The position numbers were made by a program, and so were the translations under genes. The notes under the pieces were generated by a model that was not told the DNA's origin, searched no databases, and worked only from the letters and a program-made list of their open reading frames with translations. 64,000 nucleotides of DNA from Ephydatia muelleri. Its lineage: Eukaryota; Porifera; Demospongiae; Spongillida; Spongillidae. The stretch is from NCBI GenBank assembly GCA_013339895.1, contig JABACO010000023.1, positions 812,779 to 876,778 on the forward strand. Reading direction: 5' to 3'. Positions 35,256 to 46,509 of this stretch are shown one piece after another; the first letter of the stretch is position 1, and every line of letters starts with the position of its first letter.

Positions 35256-37352
35256 TCAATGAAGCAACCACAGCCAGTGCCTCTCTCTCTGTAGTGGAGT
35301 AATTTCTCTCTGCCTTCTGTAACTTCCTGCTCCAATATGCAATGACAGTTCTGTACCCCCTTGAACCTGACTAAGAACAGCCCCAATTGCAGCATCAGAT
35401 GCATCTGTATGGAGTAGGAATGGTTGCTTAAAATCAGGATATGCCAGGATGGGTGAAACTAATCTTGACTTCAACTCCTCAAAAGCATTCTGACTCGCTG
35501 AATTCCATGCAAAAAACTTAGCATTCTCTTTGCTCAAAAGTTTAAACAAGGGAGCTGCAATCTTCGAATAGTCCTTCACAAATCTTCTGTAATAATTGCA
35601 GAGGCCCATAAATTGTTTTACTTCCTTTGCACTTGTTGGGACTGGATAGCTGACGACTACCTCAGTTTTGGCTGGGTCTGGACAGATACCTTCAGCAGAC
35701 ACTACATGCCCCAGGTACTTGACAGCCTTCTGAACAAATTTGCACTTTTCAGTTTTCAGCTTCAGCCCAGCATCTTGCAACTTGAGGAAAACATTAGTCA
35801 GCCGTTCTAGGTGTTCAGGAAATGAGGCACTAAAAACTATAATATCATCTATATAGATCAAACATTGTTCTCCCGTAAGTCCTGCAAGAATGCACTCCAT
35901 AAGCCGTTGAAAAGTGGCAGGAGCATTTGTGAGTCCAAATGGCATCACATTGAATTCGAAATGCCCCTTCTCAGTAGAGAAAGCAGTCTTCTCCTTGTCG
36001 TCTTCCTCTATTTCCACCTGCCAATACCCAGAGGCCAAGTCCAATGTTGTGAACAATGTAGATCCTGCCAGAGATTCCAAAGTAGCATCAATTCTCAGAA
36101 GTGGATATGCATCCTGGTGAGTCACAGCATTTAGTTTTCGGTAATCAATGCAGAACCTCCATGACCCATTTTTCTTTCTCACCATTACTACAGGAGATGA
36201 CCACGGACTGCTGCTTGGTCGAATCACTCCTCTGGACAACATTTTCCTCACCTCCTCATTCATGTCACCCTTTAAGCTCTCAGGCTGGCGACGCAAGGGC
36301 TGCCTGATAGGACTTCCAGAGGTGTTTATCCTGTGCTTAACCACCTTCGTCCTCCCTAGAGCTCCATTTTCTGAAACAAAGAGGTCATCAAACTTCCTCA
36401 GGAGGTTCCTCAGCTCATGCTTTTCTGAATCGGTGATTTCAGTGGAGTCCAAGTTAAATGTAGTAACCTCTCTGCGATTGCCTGAACCGACTGTTGCTAC
36501 ATTACTTTCCATCAGGATAAGGTTTCTCTGCGGTACAAACTGACCCAACTGAATACCTTTGTACACCTTCTTCACTGCTGTAGGACTCACATTCATCACT
36601 TGAACCAAGATTGATCCCTTGGACAATACGCGGCCCAATGAACGAGCAACACAAAGATGCTTCGGCAAAACTGTCGCAGGTTCTATCAGCCCTTCAGAGA
36701 TCCGCTCGGTTGAACCACAAGATCCTTTCTGCAAAGTTGCAATGACCAAACGCACCGAGCGACCAGGGATATCCATGTCTTCCAAAGCATGTACAGAGAT
36801 GCTGTGTGCATCATCACTCGAAACCGATACGTCGCTACTAGGAATCTTGATTGTGCTGTTCCCTAGGTGAAGCGTGTTATTCCTGAAATCCATCACAGCC
36901 TTGTTAACCTTCAAAAAATCAGCTCCCAGTATGCATTCAAAGGTTAGATCCCGGACGACAATGAAAGTATGAACTGTCCGAAAGTTGCCTAGACAAATGT
37001 CAAGGTCCACTTGCCCCATCACATTTAGAGGCAGGCCATTGGCACCGATAGCTGTTCTTGATGTAGCCATTACCAGGTTTCTACTTCTATCTTCCAAAAC
37101 ACCACTTCGAATTACGGACACCGCTGCTCCTGAATCTAAAAGCATGTTCACGGACCTTTTCCCCACATTCCCATCTATGCAAAGCAATGAATTGATGTTA
37201 GATACGTTACATCCAAAGTGCAGCGGATCCAGATATTGGCGAACGTTCAACGGGCTCCTAGTCTGCTGCCGTTCGCCGTTCCAGCAGGCCCGTTGAAGTT
37301 TAAAGGACAGAATCGTTTGATATGTCCCTCCTCTCCGCATCGAAAACAGCAC
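35256..37352 (-). CDS. pol: gypsy-1 minus copy pol: protease, RT, RNase H
   Basis: A 698-codon frame with protease LLDSGAAVSVI, RT FTTLDLASGYWQVEIEED, MPFGLTNAPATFQRLM and LIYIDDIIVFS (about 35830-35862), then RNase H LLHTDASDAAIGAV. The plus copy shows RVIAYWSRKLQK after GGTE. Here the frame shifts at about 35350 and ends at 35256, so this copy is inactivated. Confidence 0.9.
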   Translation of the reverse strand: MLFSMRRGGTYQTILSFKLQRACWNGERQQTRSPLNVRQYLDPLHFGCNVSNINSLLCIDGNVGKRSVNMLLDSGAAVSVIRSGVLEDRSRNLVMATSRTAIGANGLPLNVMGQVDLDICLGNFRTVHTFIVVRDLTFECILGADFLKVNKAVMDFRNNTLHLGNSTIKIPSSDVSVSSDDAHSISVHALEDMDIPGRSVRLVIATLQKGSCGSTERISEGLIEPATVLPKHLCVARSLGRVLSKGSILVQVMNVSPTAVKKVYKGIQLGQFVPQRNLILMESNVATVGSGNRREVTTFNLDSTEITDSEKHELRNLLRKFDDLFVSENGALGRTKVVKHRINTSGSPIRQPLRRQPESLKGDMNEEVRKMLSRGVIRPSSSPWSSPVVMVRKKNGSWRFCIDYRKLNAVTHQDAYPLLRIDATLESLAGSTLFTTLDLASGYWQVEIEEDDKEKTAFSTEKGHFEFNVMPFGLTNAPATFQRLMECILAGLTGEQCLIYIDDIIVFSASFPEHLERLTNVFLKLQDAGLKLKTEKCKFVQKAVKYLGHVVSAEGICPDPAKTEVVVSYPVPTSAKEVKQFMGLCNYYRRFVKDYSKIAAPLFKLLSKENAKFFAWNSASQNAFEELKSRLVSPILAYPDFKQPFLLHTDASDAAIGAVLSQVQGGTELSLHIGAGSYRRQREITPLQRERHWLWLLH

Positions 37353-38095
37353 ATTCTTCCGCTTCTTCGTCGATCGTCATAGCTAACTGGCCGTACATGA
37401 CGACGCCCCGCCTCTTGTTCTGTTCCTCTTGCCTCCGCCCTCGTCTTGGAATTACCTGCAGCAACTGAGCATTGCACCACACTCTGAATCTGTGCCTCCA
37501 TGTTTCCCAATCGCTCGGTCAAGTCTTTCAGTGCAGCCTGCAGACCTGTGTCGCAATCTTCCACGGAACTAATCTTAGCATTCAGCTCCATTGGTTTGGA
37601 CTCAAACTCCAGTACAAGTTCAATTTCTCTGGCTGCCTCAATGGCATTTTCGAACGTGTCCGGCTTACCCCGTAATAATAGCTGCCTGCTAACGGGAGTC
37701 TTTAGTCCCATCACAAACCGCTGCAAAAGTATGCTGGACGTACTGTCCTCTTCAGGATACGCTTGTTTGAACAATTTTTTTCAACTGCATTGCGAATTCC
37801 GTTACTCTTTCCCTTTCAAGTTGTGAGCGTGTCATGAACAACTTCCCGGCCTCCAATGGCTCACGACATAACCTTAGCCTCTTCACCAGCTCCTCCTTTA
37901 CGTAGTTCACCGCCTTCTTCGTATCAGCTTCAAGCTCTACATAGCACTCAACTAGCTTGCCCCTCAGTAACGTCGGTAAGATTAGTGCCTGTTTTTCCTG
38001 GTTCCATTCTTTGGCAGCCGCAACCAACTCAAAACGAATCCATGACGATTCGAAGTCCTCGCAAGTAATATCCGGAAGTGGTGTTCACTTTCTCA
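37247..38095 (-). pseudogene. gag: gypsy-1 minus copy gag
   Basis: Starts near ATG 38090-38095, shifts frame at about 38075 and again at about 37775. The last frame ends with a zinc knuckle, CFRCGEEGHIKRFC. A capsid-like helical region precedes it (LVECYVELEADTKKAVNYV). Confidence 0.8.
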
Positions 38096-38139
38096 GCCAT
38101 ATCTCGCACTGTGACCAAATCCCACTTCTGACACCAATT

Positions 38140-38299
38140 TGTTACGTGGGTCAGCGAGCAACTTTAATAGTGACTTCCCAATACAGTAATGCACTTACAA
38201 CCTCCGACTACTACGTAACCAAGCAACTAACACAGCTGTTCATTATGAAATAATTACGCGGGCATTTCATGCGCAGGCGCAACTATTACATTTGTTACA
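38140..38299 (-). repeat. gypsy-1 5' LTR (160 bp)
   Basis: In element sense it starts TGTAACAAATGTAATAG and ends CCCACGTAACA, with TG...CA ends and a short terminal inverted repeat. The primer-site-like sequence directly follows. No second LTR exists in the window, so the length is judged from the ends only. Confidence 0.65.
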
Positions 38300-38537
38300 G
38301 TACAGCCTTATTTATGTAGCATGCTTTTGAGATTACATAAGTCTTATCATATGTGCACACAGTCAATTGATTAGTCGATATCTCATTTTATGAACTGCTG
38401 TTTCATGTAAACAGTCAACTCGGAACCAAGGTTGGATCATCACAGAAACCAGGTGCTGCATGGAATAGGGTATTGGAACCAAGGTTAGGTACCAGCCATT
38501 GCTGAATCATGTAGCACTGGAACCAGAGGCTGAATCA
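38300..38537. other. Short spacer between the gypsy-1 LTR and copy C
   Basis: 238 bp that must hold the copy C 3' UTR. GGAACCAAGGTT occurs twice (about 38410 and 38475). Nothing else is recognised. Confidence 0.5.
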
Positions 38538-41024
38538 TCAGCTCAGAAATGCATTTATGAGCTCATACAGTCCTTGTGTAGGTGTCTGGATTTTGGTTTC
38601 TATCACCATGTCAACAAGCTTTTGTATGTCCACCTCACCAAGAGAGATCTGTCCATCGAAAAGAGGATTGAATCGGTGGAAATGTATGTCTTGCTCCTCA
38701 CACCTACAGCGACAGTTCTGTGTAACCAGCTCCGAGTATGTGAGCTAGATCAGACAACGTCAATGGCATTGGTCCACAATGCACATGCCAACACACATGC
38801 CAACACACATAAGTACAGGCGGGCAGCAAGCAAACAAAAATATTCCCCTGTACATTTTATCCACATGTCTTACAGCATTTCCTACAAGCTGAAGGAGATT
38901 TTTGACTCTTTCTTTAAACCCTTCTGGGTTAAGCCAATGCTTTCCTAGCAAAAAGTACTCCTGTACATTGATGCTTCCTAGTTGCATGCCAGAACACAGA
39001 CCACTGCCAATAGAGACCACTAGTGTGATGGGCCTGAACACACCACTAGTCCTTCTGTAGTTCTGAATTGCAGTCAGACCAACATCACAAGGGTTGTTGG
39101 CCAGCACCCCTCCATCCACATAGTTCTCAAATTCTGTGAAGTACATTGGAGCAGCCGACGTGTAGCGAGCCACCTTCCACACTGGCTCTTTGTGAGTATC
39201 AAAAGTTATTTGGTGTCACACATAACATAGTGTTTTATTACCATTGCTGAACTGGTTATGAAAGCAGTTATTAAACATATGCAGCTCAGGCTTTGAGGTT
39301 TTCTTATTGACAGCTGTGATCAACACTCTGTAATGAAAGCATACATCATAATAAAGCCACAAAGTGACCATTGAGCTCTTACTTTGGGTGGTGTACATCA
39401 CTCATTCTTGCCTCTTTTCCAATGTAGTCAGCAATGATGTCCTCCAATGCTTCAGAATCAAACCCAAATCCTGAATGATTTCTGGCAATTACTTTGTCCT
39501 TCAGACCAAAATATAGTTTTCTAACTTCTTGGAGAGATTTCTTACCTGCGAGGATTAAAAAAATAAAACAAACAAATAATGAACTGATTTTAATTATTTT
39601 TTATGTACCGTATATAACTGCCAGTAGGATCAGTGCACCTGTCGACGTGCCCACAACCCAATCAAAGAGTTCCGTAATTTTCCGTCCAGTTGTTTTTTCC
39701 AGTTGGCACAAGACTTCAATCTGAACAAGACCTCGGATGCCTCCGCCATCCAGGCACAAAACTTTATAACCATTGACATGCGTCTTTTTGATTCCGATGT
39801 CGGGCAGATACACTAACTCTAAGTTGCGCATTGGATCGGCGCTGTGTTGAGGACGCCCCTCCATCCACTCCTCCACAGCGTCTGCTTTACCTGAGCTCTT
39901 CAGAGTCCGTCGGAAGTCTTGCCGGGATGGACGCGAGTGGCCGAAACCACACAAGCCTCCGAGCTGCGTTAAAAGTTTTTCGATCGAGCCTAGATTGCAG
40001 CTGCTTCTCGCTATGTCCAATGGAGTCCGCTCTCGAGCGTCACGTGCATTGATGTCTGCATCAAAGGCCAAAAGCATTTTCACACATGTCTCGTCGCCTT
40101 CCTGCAGCAGTGTAATTAATTTCCATCAATGGTGGTGTCTTACCAGAGATCATATAATCTCTGGTCTTACTTGAACTGCCAAGTGCAACGGGGACAGCCT
40201 CTGTGCGCAGTCTGTCCTAATGTTAACTTCAGCGTTGCTGTTGGCCAACAGCGCAACAACTAGTTCGCTCCTGCGCTGCTGAATGCTTTGCAACTGTTTT
40301 CCCCTGATATCTGCGTATTTTATCAGCGAGTGGAGCGGGGTATAACCGTTCTCATTGAATCTGTTCACGTCTATGGAATGATTCTTCAACGAATGAATCA
40401 GTTCCTGGAAGTAAAAAGAGGCCGGAAGTTTATGGCTCCATGTCGAAGCCCATACAACTAACTTTCACACTGTTTGGACGGTAGAGGGATTTGGGCGGCA
40501 CTTCCACTTCCTCCGCAGCAGGAAGCGGATGGCAAATGAGTTGCCACAGAATCTCCGTCTATAAACAATAATGCATAGGCACTACTGATATTAGCAAGAC
40601 GTTCGTTTCCGATGTACCTGCTTTGTCAGTATTCCGCGGGGACTGGTGTATTGTTTAAAAATTGCCTCGCGCTGTGAAAGTAAAAAATAATAATGATAAA
40701 ACAAACTGCGAGCTGACAGTAAACTAATCTTCGCATGCTCCATCTTATGCAGTCGCATTTTTCCTTTACCCTTCTTTAATAAAAAAGGCAAATCGCATCT
40801 TCCGCCTGCCTTACATGTTTGATTTTGATTTTTGCCAATGGCAATACAGATAAAGTCGCTTCAGAGGTTTTCTGCATTTTACGTCGGTGCGATGGGAGAT
40901 GAGTTCTTTTGCAGCCGTTCAATTGCTTTATAGACCTCAAGTTCCGCCTGCGCCGCGTACTTTGCACAAAAGATTTCCGGTTTGCCGTACGCGGTGATAA
41001 TGTTTGATTGTCACTAATACACAT
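38538..41024 (-). CDS. PLA2G6-like: PLA2G6-like patatin/ankyrin phospholipase, copy C (intact)
   Basis: Nine exons join to 1857 bp (618 aa) with no break: 40815-41024 (ATG 41022-41024), 40618-40671, 40463-40558, 40171-40404, 39609-40101, 39383-39545, 39242-39327, 38874-39187 and 38538-38744. The N-terminus is basic (RRRRNLRSIKQLNG). Ankyrin-like units: NENGYTPLHSLI, AQRLSPLHLAV and ARERTPLDIARS. The patatin domain has DGGGIRG (the canonical form; A, B, D and E have GGGMKG), GTSTG and [11 protein letters not shown]. Introns are short (mostly 40-140 bp, one of 328 bp) and lack long satellites, unlike those of the other copies. It is the cleanest member and could serve as the model for the others. 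It lies just downstream of the gypsy cluster and is divergent from the RhoGAP gene. Confidence 0.92.
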
Positions 41025-41167
41025 GCTGGATACTTAGACATCTCAAAATGCGACTCAAAATCAATAGATAATGATATGGAGCGGGAATAGGACTACTGAC
41101 TAACCTAAATTAATTATGCAGCGTGCACTATATGTATCGCAGCTCATACGTTTTTCTGTGTTGGAAA

Positions 41168-41311
41168 TACTTCTTGTCAGTTTTCCTGTTTACTGATCCG
41201 TTTATCCGGTTCTTTTAGAGCATTTTGCAGCGCAAGAATTAATTCTTGCGCTGCAAAATGCCCTAATGAACCGGAAGAACGGATCAGTAAACAGGAAACT
41301 GACAAGAAGTA
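41168..41311. mobile_element. 140-bp foldback MITE flanked by TA
   Basis: TA at 41168-41169 and 41310-41311. The arms start CTTCTTGTCAGTTTTCCTGT and CTTCTTGTCAGTTTCCTGTT (inverted) and pair almost to the centre, TTGCAGCGCAAGAATTAATT. Only a few mismatches occur. TA flanks suggest a Tc1/mariner-mobilised hairpin. Confidence 0.75.
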
Positions 41312-41878
41312 TTAATTAACACGACTATTTACACCAGATGTAACCGCTACCCATGGAGACTCCCTTCTCGTACACCCCCGTATACCCCCGTACCCTTTCC
41401 ACCCCATGCCCATTGACAACTCTTGGTGCAACCTCGCCTGTGCACCAATGCCAACTAGACGTACATACAAGACATACATCGATTCAACTTTTACAACACG
41501 AACTGACAAACACAGAGCAGGGGCCACAGCTAATTTGATCTTTAACCTAATTCATTTAGAGGTGATAAGCCACACTGCTCTGGACAAACAAACAAAAAAA
41601 AAAAAAGACATGTGACATACACCGAGCATGCGTACACAAGTTCCTCCGTAGGAGTCTTCTGTTTTCATGTGCGTAGCACGTTCGTAAAGGAACAGCCTGC
41701 TTCCCTATGAACATCATTTCGCACATCTCATACACCATTGAAAACTTTTCATACACCGAGCAACCACATGCACGCACAGACACTGCCTCATGGCTGAACA
41801 CAAGGCACTGACCCTGGCTGAACAACATCACAACACAGCAATGTGTAAAGTTTCCAGCCAACATGTGCACTGGCAACT

Positions 41879-42029
41879 TACACAGCCAAATTTTTTACAA
41901 CCTGTATCAGGACGTATTTGCCAACAGAGTATGTATCAGGTATCATCATATTCATGATCATATCATACCTGGTACATACTCTGTTGGGAAATACGTCCTG
42001 ATACAGGTTGTAAAAAATTTGGCTGTGTA
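41879..42029. mobile_element. 147-bp foldback MITE flanked by TA
   Basis: TA at 41879-41880 and 42028-42029. The arms start CACAGCCAAATTTTTTACAA and are the exact complement at the other end. Pairing continues through CCTGTATCAGGACGTATT and GTACATACTCTGTTG-type sequence. It is unrelated in sequence to the foldback at 41170. Confidence 0.75.
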
Positions 42030-43030
42030 CGCTGACTGGCTTTTCTTCTGCTCTTATATACACAACCAAAAGTAATTTTCTGTACCGGATATGTGACATA
42101 TACCTATCATTATATGATACATATTTGTATCATAACTGGTACAACCTGGAACATATTCGTTCAGCACGACATATGGTACAGATTGTTCTAACAATTCGTT
42201 ACATTTATGGAAACAGTTTGACATTTTGTACCAAAATGTAATAACATGACCTATATATCATTTATGCTACAACTATACTCTACAATATGATGTGCTTAAC
42301 ATATATATGGTATAATTTGGCTGCCTATCCCGCGTGATCACATCACGTGCTGTACAACGATACGGAGACTACGTTCAACTGACAGAAACGTATATGTTCC
42401 TAGCGGTAGGGGTGTATGGTGCTTAAGGCAGGCCGGAAGCTCAGCATACATATCTTGAATGGCTAGAAGTCTCTTTCAGTCAAAGACAAGTATAAGGTGT
42501 TGACCCGCAGGATCATGGTCGATTGAATTGATTTAGGTTCGAGAAAGCTATTTTGTGCGAGTTTTTGGCATCATGTATAGTTTATTTGTGTGCGTATATG
42601 GGACTCATCTTTATGATATGAATTTATGCATGTTCATAATAATCATACTTTATTTTATTATTCTCTTAATTGCTATCCTTTTAAAATCAAGACAATAATC
42701 ACAAAAACACAAGTTCAGCTCTTCACTCTACGGAGGATGGCTCTGGCACTAGCTGTTATAATATTAATGAAAGGAAGTGCGAATTATAGTATTATTCAGT
42801 AATAAGAACTTTCTGTTAAACACTTCGCCTGGTAATGCATTAATGAGCTGTTCATCACCGATAACTAGAATTTCCGGTTATTAACTTATTATTGCGCTGT
42901 GCAAAATTGATTGAGCTATGCGCTAAGCTAGCAGCCGCCTTCATGCGCGCATGCAAAGAATTTGAGTGATATTTGAAAGTTCGACATAAAGCAGTGTGAC
43001 TGCGTGGTTGCGAGCAGATACTTTGATCAA

Positions 43031-43445
43031 ATGGCGAGCATTCACCCTGAGACCCAGGCGCAAGCCCATCTCACTGCCTACGTCGACCCACCAACACCAC
43101 ACGACGATACATCATTGCCGTGCTCGGCGGTGAATTACGGGTGTGCACCACAGCTGTTAAAGAGTGAGACTAACGCTGAAGGTATCGATGACGAGGACCC
43201 GCCTCCTCCTATTCCAGAAAGACACTACTGCAACGAAGACTTGGGACTGGAGGACGCACCGCCGCCCCTTCCTGAACGCAACTATTCTTGGTCTGATCTC
43301 GAAGACAACGACGACGAAGCTTTGGGCGATAATTCTGAAGATGATGCTCCTCCCACGCCTTTGGGCGACAAGGTGCAAGGACGAGAGAGGGAGGGAGGGA
43401 GAGAGGGAGAGAGAGAGAGGGGGGGGGGAGGGAGGGAGGAGAGAG

Positions 43446-43481
<36 letters not shown>

Positions 43482-43669
43482 GCGTTTTAGTGTTCCCTTG
43501 AGTTCTGCTGGGTTGTGTGCACATTTGTAACTGATTACATAAAGCGCACACTCTGAAGTTGACTCTTGTAGCTGTCAAAGCAATTAGTGTGATTAAAATG
43601 AAAGAAACACATGATTAGTAAGACCATCCAGTTTAGAGAATAGTGGTATGTGACCCTGTGTGTAAGTGC

Positions 43670-43707
<38 letters not shown>

Positions 43708-46467
43708 TAAGTGCCTGTGTGTGTATGTGTGTATGTGTGTGCAGGGGGTGGGTGGGTGCAATGAGCCTCATTGTCATCCAGTGGCAAATATCTCACACCC
43801 TAATGTCAGCAGCCACAGAAGAAGACAGGATCAATTAGCAGAAGCAGAGAAGGGGTGGAGCACAAGCGTGATCCCCAGGCCTATGTGGATCAGGGCTTGC
43901 TCCCACAATCAACCCTGAAAAGGCTCGAGAAGGGGGGGGTTGCAACGGGCACAAGTCTTGAGAGGACATCAAGTACAAGCAAGGTGAGAGTTGTTTGGTT
44001 AGTGCACTCTTCATAGTATATAGGATATAATGAGGTGGAGTCTAGTTTCATATCTATTTAGAAAGCCTTGCTGTGGGAATCAAATTGTTCAAAAATGTCC
44101 CTCTCACTGTTCCCTCCCCCAATGCTTACTGAAGGGTGGAGATCTTACAAGAAGGGAAATACCGCCACTTTTCCCCTTTTCTAGGAAATTAGGGGATTAG
44201 GGCTGCTTGGTTGTAATTGGATTTCCTTACTAGGGGCCACATGTGCTGAATTTGCATGCATGTGTGTGTACATGTGTGTGTGTGGTGTGCACATGTGTGT
44301 GTGTGTGGTGTGCACATGTGTGTATGTGGTGTGCACATGTGTGTGTGTGGTGTGTACATGTGTGTGTGTGTGGTGTGCACATGTGTGTGTGTGGTGTGTC
44401 TATGTTGTGTGCATATGTGTGTGTGGTGTGTATATGTGGTGTGTATATGTGGTGACTTCACGGTGTACACCAGATGTCCTCATAACCTATCCAATAGCAG
44501 TTCAGGTATTTCTATCAGGGATAGTCAACCAAGATGTGTCTTGGGATGAGCAGTGTTGGGCTCAAGAGTTGTGCCATCTACGCATATTTCTGGTGTGTGC
44601 TCATATCTTGCATTCCACTAGATGGTGGTTGTCACCCTAGTACTGGGATGGGTGTGGTTTTCATCGCATGTGTTACCATGGTACCCCACAGAGCAAAAAG
44701 GAGAAGAGGCTTGGGGAGAAATTGAAGAAAAGGGCAGACAGGGAAATAGAGAGACGCGAGAAGCAAGAGAAAAAGGAGAAGTTCAAAGAATCAGAGGCGT
44801 TGCGTCGTGGTAAAAGCCAAAAGAAGGAGAGGAAGAGATACTTTGGTTCTCCACTTGACACAGTGGCAACAGAGGAGGGAGTGCCCCTGTTTGTACGGAA
44901 GTGTGTTGCCATAATTGAGGAAGGTGAGTTACTCAGGGCATGTGTCAGTGTGACATGGGTCACGATCAGTGTGACATGGGTCAGTGTGACATGGATCAGT
45001 GTGACATGAGTCAGTGTGACATGGGTCATGTTCTGTGTGACATGGGTCACGATCAGTGTGACATGGGTCAGTGTGACATGGATCAGTGTGACATGAGTCA
45101 GTGTGACATGGGTAATGTTCTGTGTGACATGGGTCATGATCAGTGTGACATGGGTCATGTTCAGTGTGACATGGGTCACGATCAGTGTGACATGGGTCAC
45201 GATCAGTGTGGCGTGGGTCATGATTAGTGTGGCATGGGTCATCATGATCAATGTAACATGGGTCATGATCAGCGTGGCATGCATCATGATCAGTGTGACG
45301 TAGGTCATGATCAGTGTGACATGAGTCATGATCAGTGTGACATGAGTCATGATCAGTGTGACATGAGTCATGACCAGTGTGACACGAGTCATGACCAGTG
45401 TGGGGACTAGAGGCAACAGCAGTTATTATTTAAAGTGGAATTTGTCACTTCATAATGCATGTGGTAATTGAATACTAATGGCCCTTTGCAGGGGGTGGGA
45501 GTGTCTTATGATTCCATTTCCATCATCATGCAGATGTACCATTATGTGGCTTTGCAGTAACCTTGTGTAACCTGCACTGTGCAAATGTATAGATCTGTGC
45601 ACAGAGGGGCTGTATCGTGTCTCTGGGGGTCGAGAAGATGTCATCTTCCTGCAAGAGCTGTTTGATGAAGGTACATGTCAACCTACAAACATTCGTTGCT
45701 TAGATGCATGTGTAGAGCCAATGTAGGTACCAGTGTGGGGTACCAGTGAGGGATACCAGTGTGGGGTACCAGTGAGGGGTACCAGTGTGGGGTACCAATG
45801 TAGGTACCAGTGTGGGGTACCAGTGAGGGGTACCAGTGTGGGGTACCAATGTAGGTACCAGTGTGGGGTACCAGTGAGGGGTACCAGTGTGGGGTACCAG
45901 TGTGGGGTACCAGTGTGGGGTACCAGTGAGGGGTACCAGTGTGGGGTACCAGTGTGGGGTACCAGTGTGGGGTACCAGTGTGGGGTACCAGAGTGGGGTG
46001 GGTAACTAAGTTGGGGCAAGTACAATGTTACGTCGTGGACATTAGTGCCAGCATTGCATAGTGGTTAATTAATATACATGCTGGTTAATTAACCTACATA
46101 CTGAGTTTAGTTTGTGGCATTGCTTTCCTTAAAAGTGTGCTGTGTAAACTTCAATTTGTGCACGGCGCAAGTGTCTCTGGGCACGATACCAGGCTACGGT
46201 AGAGATACTCTATATTGTGCTCTAGATACTGCAGTATAGAGATGTGCCTTACATAAAGATACTCTATAATGAGAGATAACTACCCTGCCTTCCTTTCTCT
46301 GTAATCCTGCAATATTACAAGTTCTGTACTTCCAACAGATACTAATGTTGATCTGAAAACACTGGAGAATAAATTAATAGAATTTTGCTACGTCATCACC
46401 AGTGCGGTGAAGAATTTCTTCAGGTTCATTACACTGCTACATACACACAGAAACACATGTACACATG

Positions 46468-46509
<42 letters not shown>

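Larger units (their letters stand above)
34431..38299 (-). mobile_element. Ty3/gypsy-1, minus copy with 5' LTR, 3'-truncated
   Basis: Full 5' end: LTR 38140-38299, primer-site-like TTGGTGTCAGAAGTGGGA, gag, protease, RT, RNase H and the start of integrase. It breaks off in the integrase zinc finger (CQQCQK) at the Penelope junction, about 34431. A TTAA-flanked MITE (34951-35173) lies inside. It is nearly identical to the plus copy where they overlap. Confidence 0.9.
41025..43030. other. Divergent intergenic region between copy C and RhoGAP
   Basis: 2 kb between divergent start codons, so it should hold both promoters. It contains two TA-flanked foldback elements (listed separately). AT-rich sequence with many GTAC and ATAT words follows at 42060-42350. 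No coding sequence is seen. Confidence 0.6.

Noticed and set aside
41168-42029. Hairpins as transcription terminators or tRNA-like genes
   Set aside because: Arms are far too long, TA flanks mark insertions, and no tRNA boxes were seen.
44673-45416. 247-codon Thr/His/Met-rich ORF, and the 115-codon Tyr/Pro/Trp-rich ORF at 45678-46025
   Set aside because: Both are antisense translations of RhoGAP intron minisatellites.
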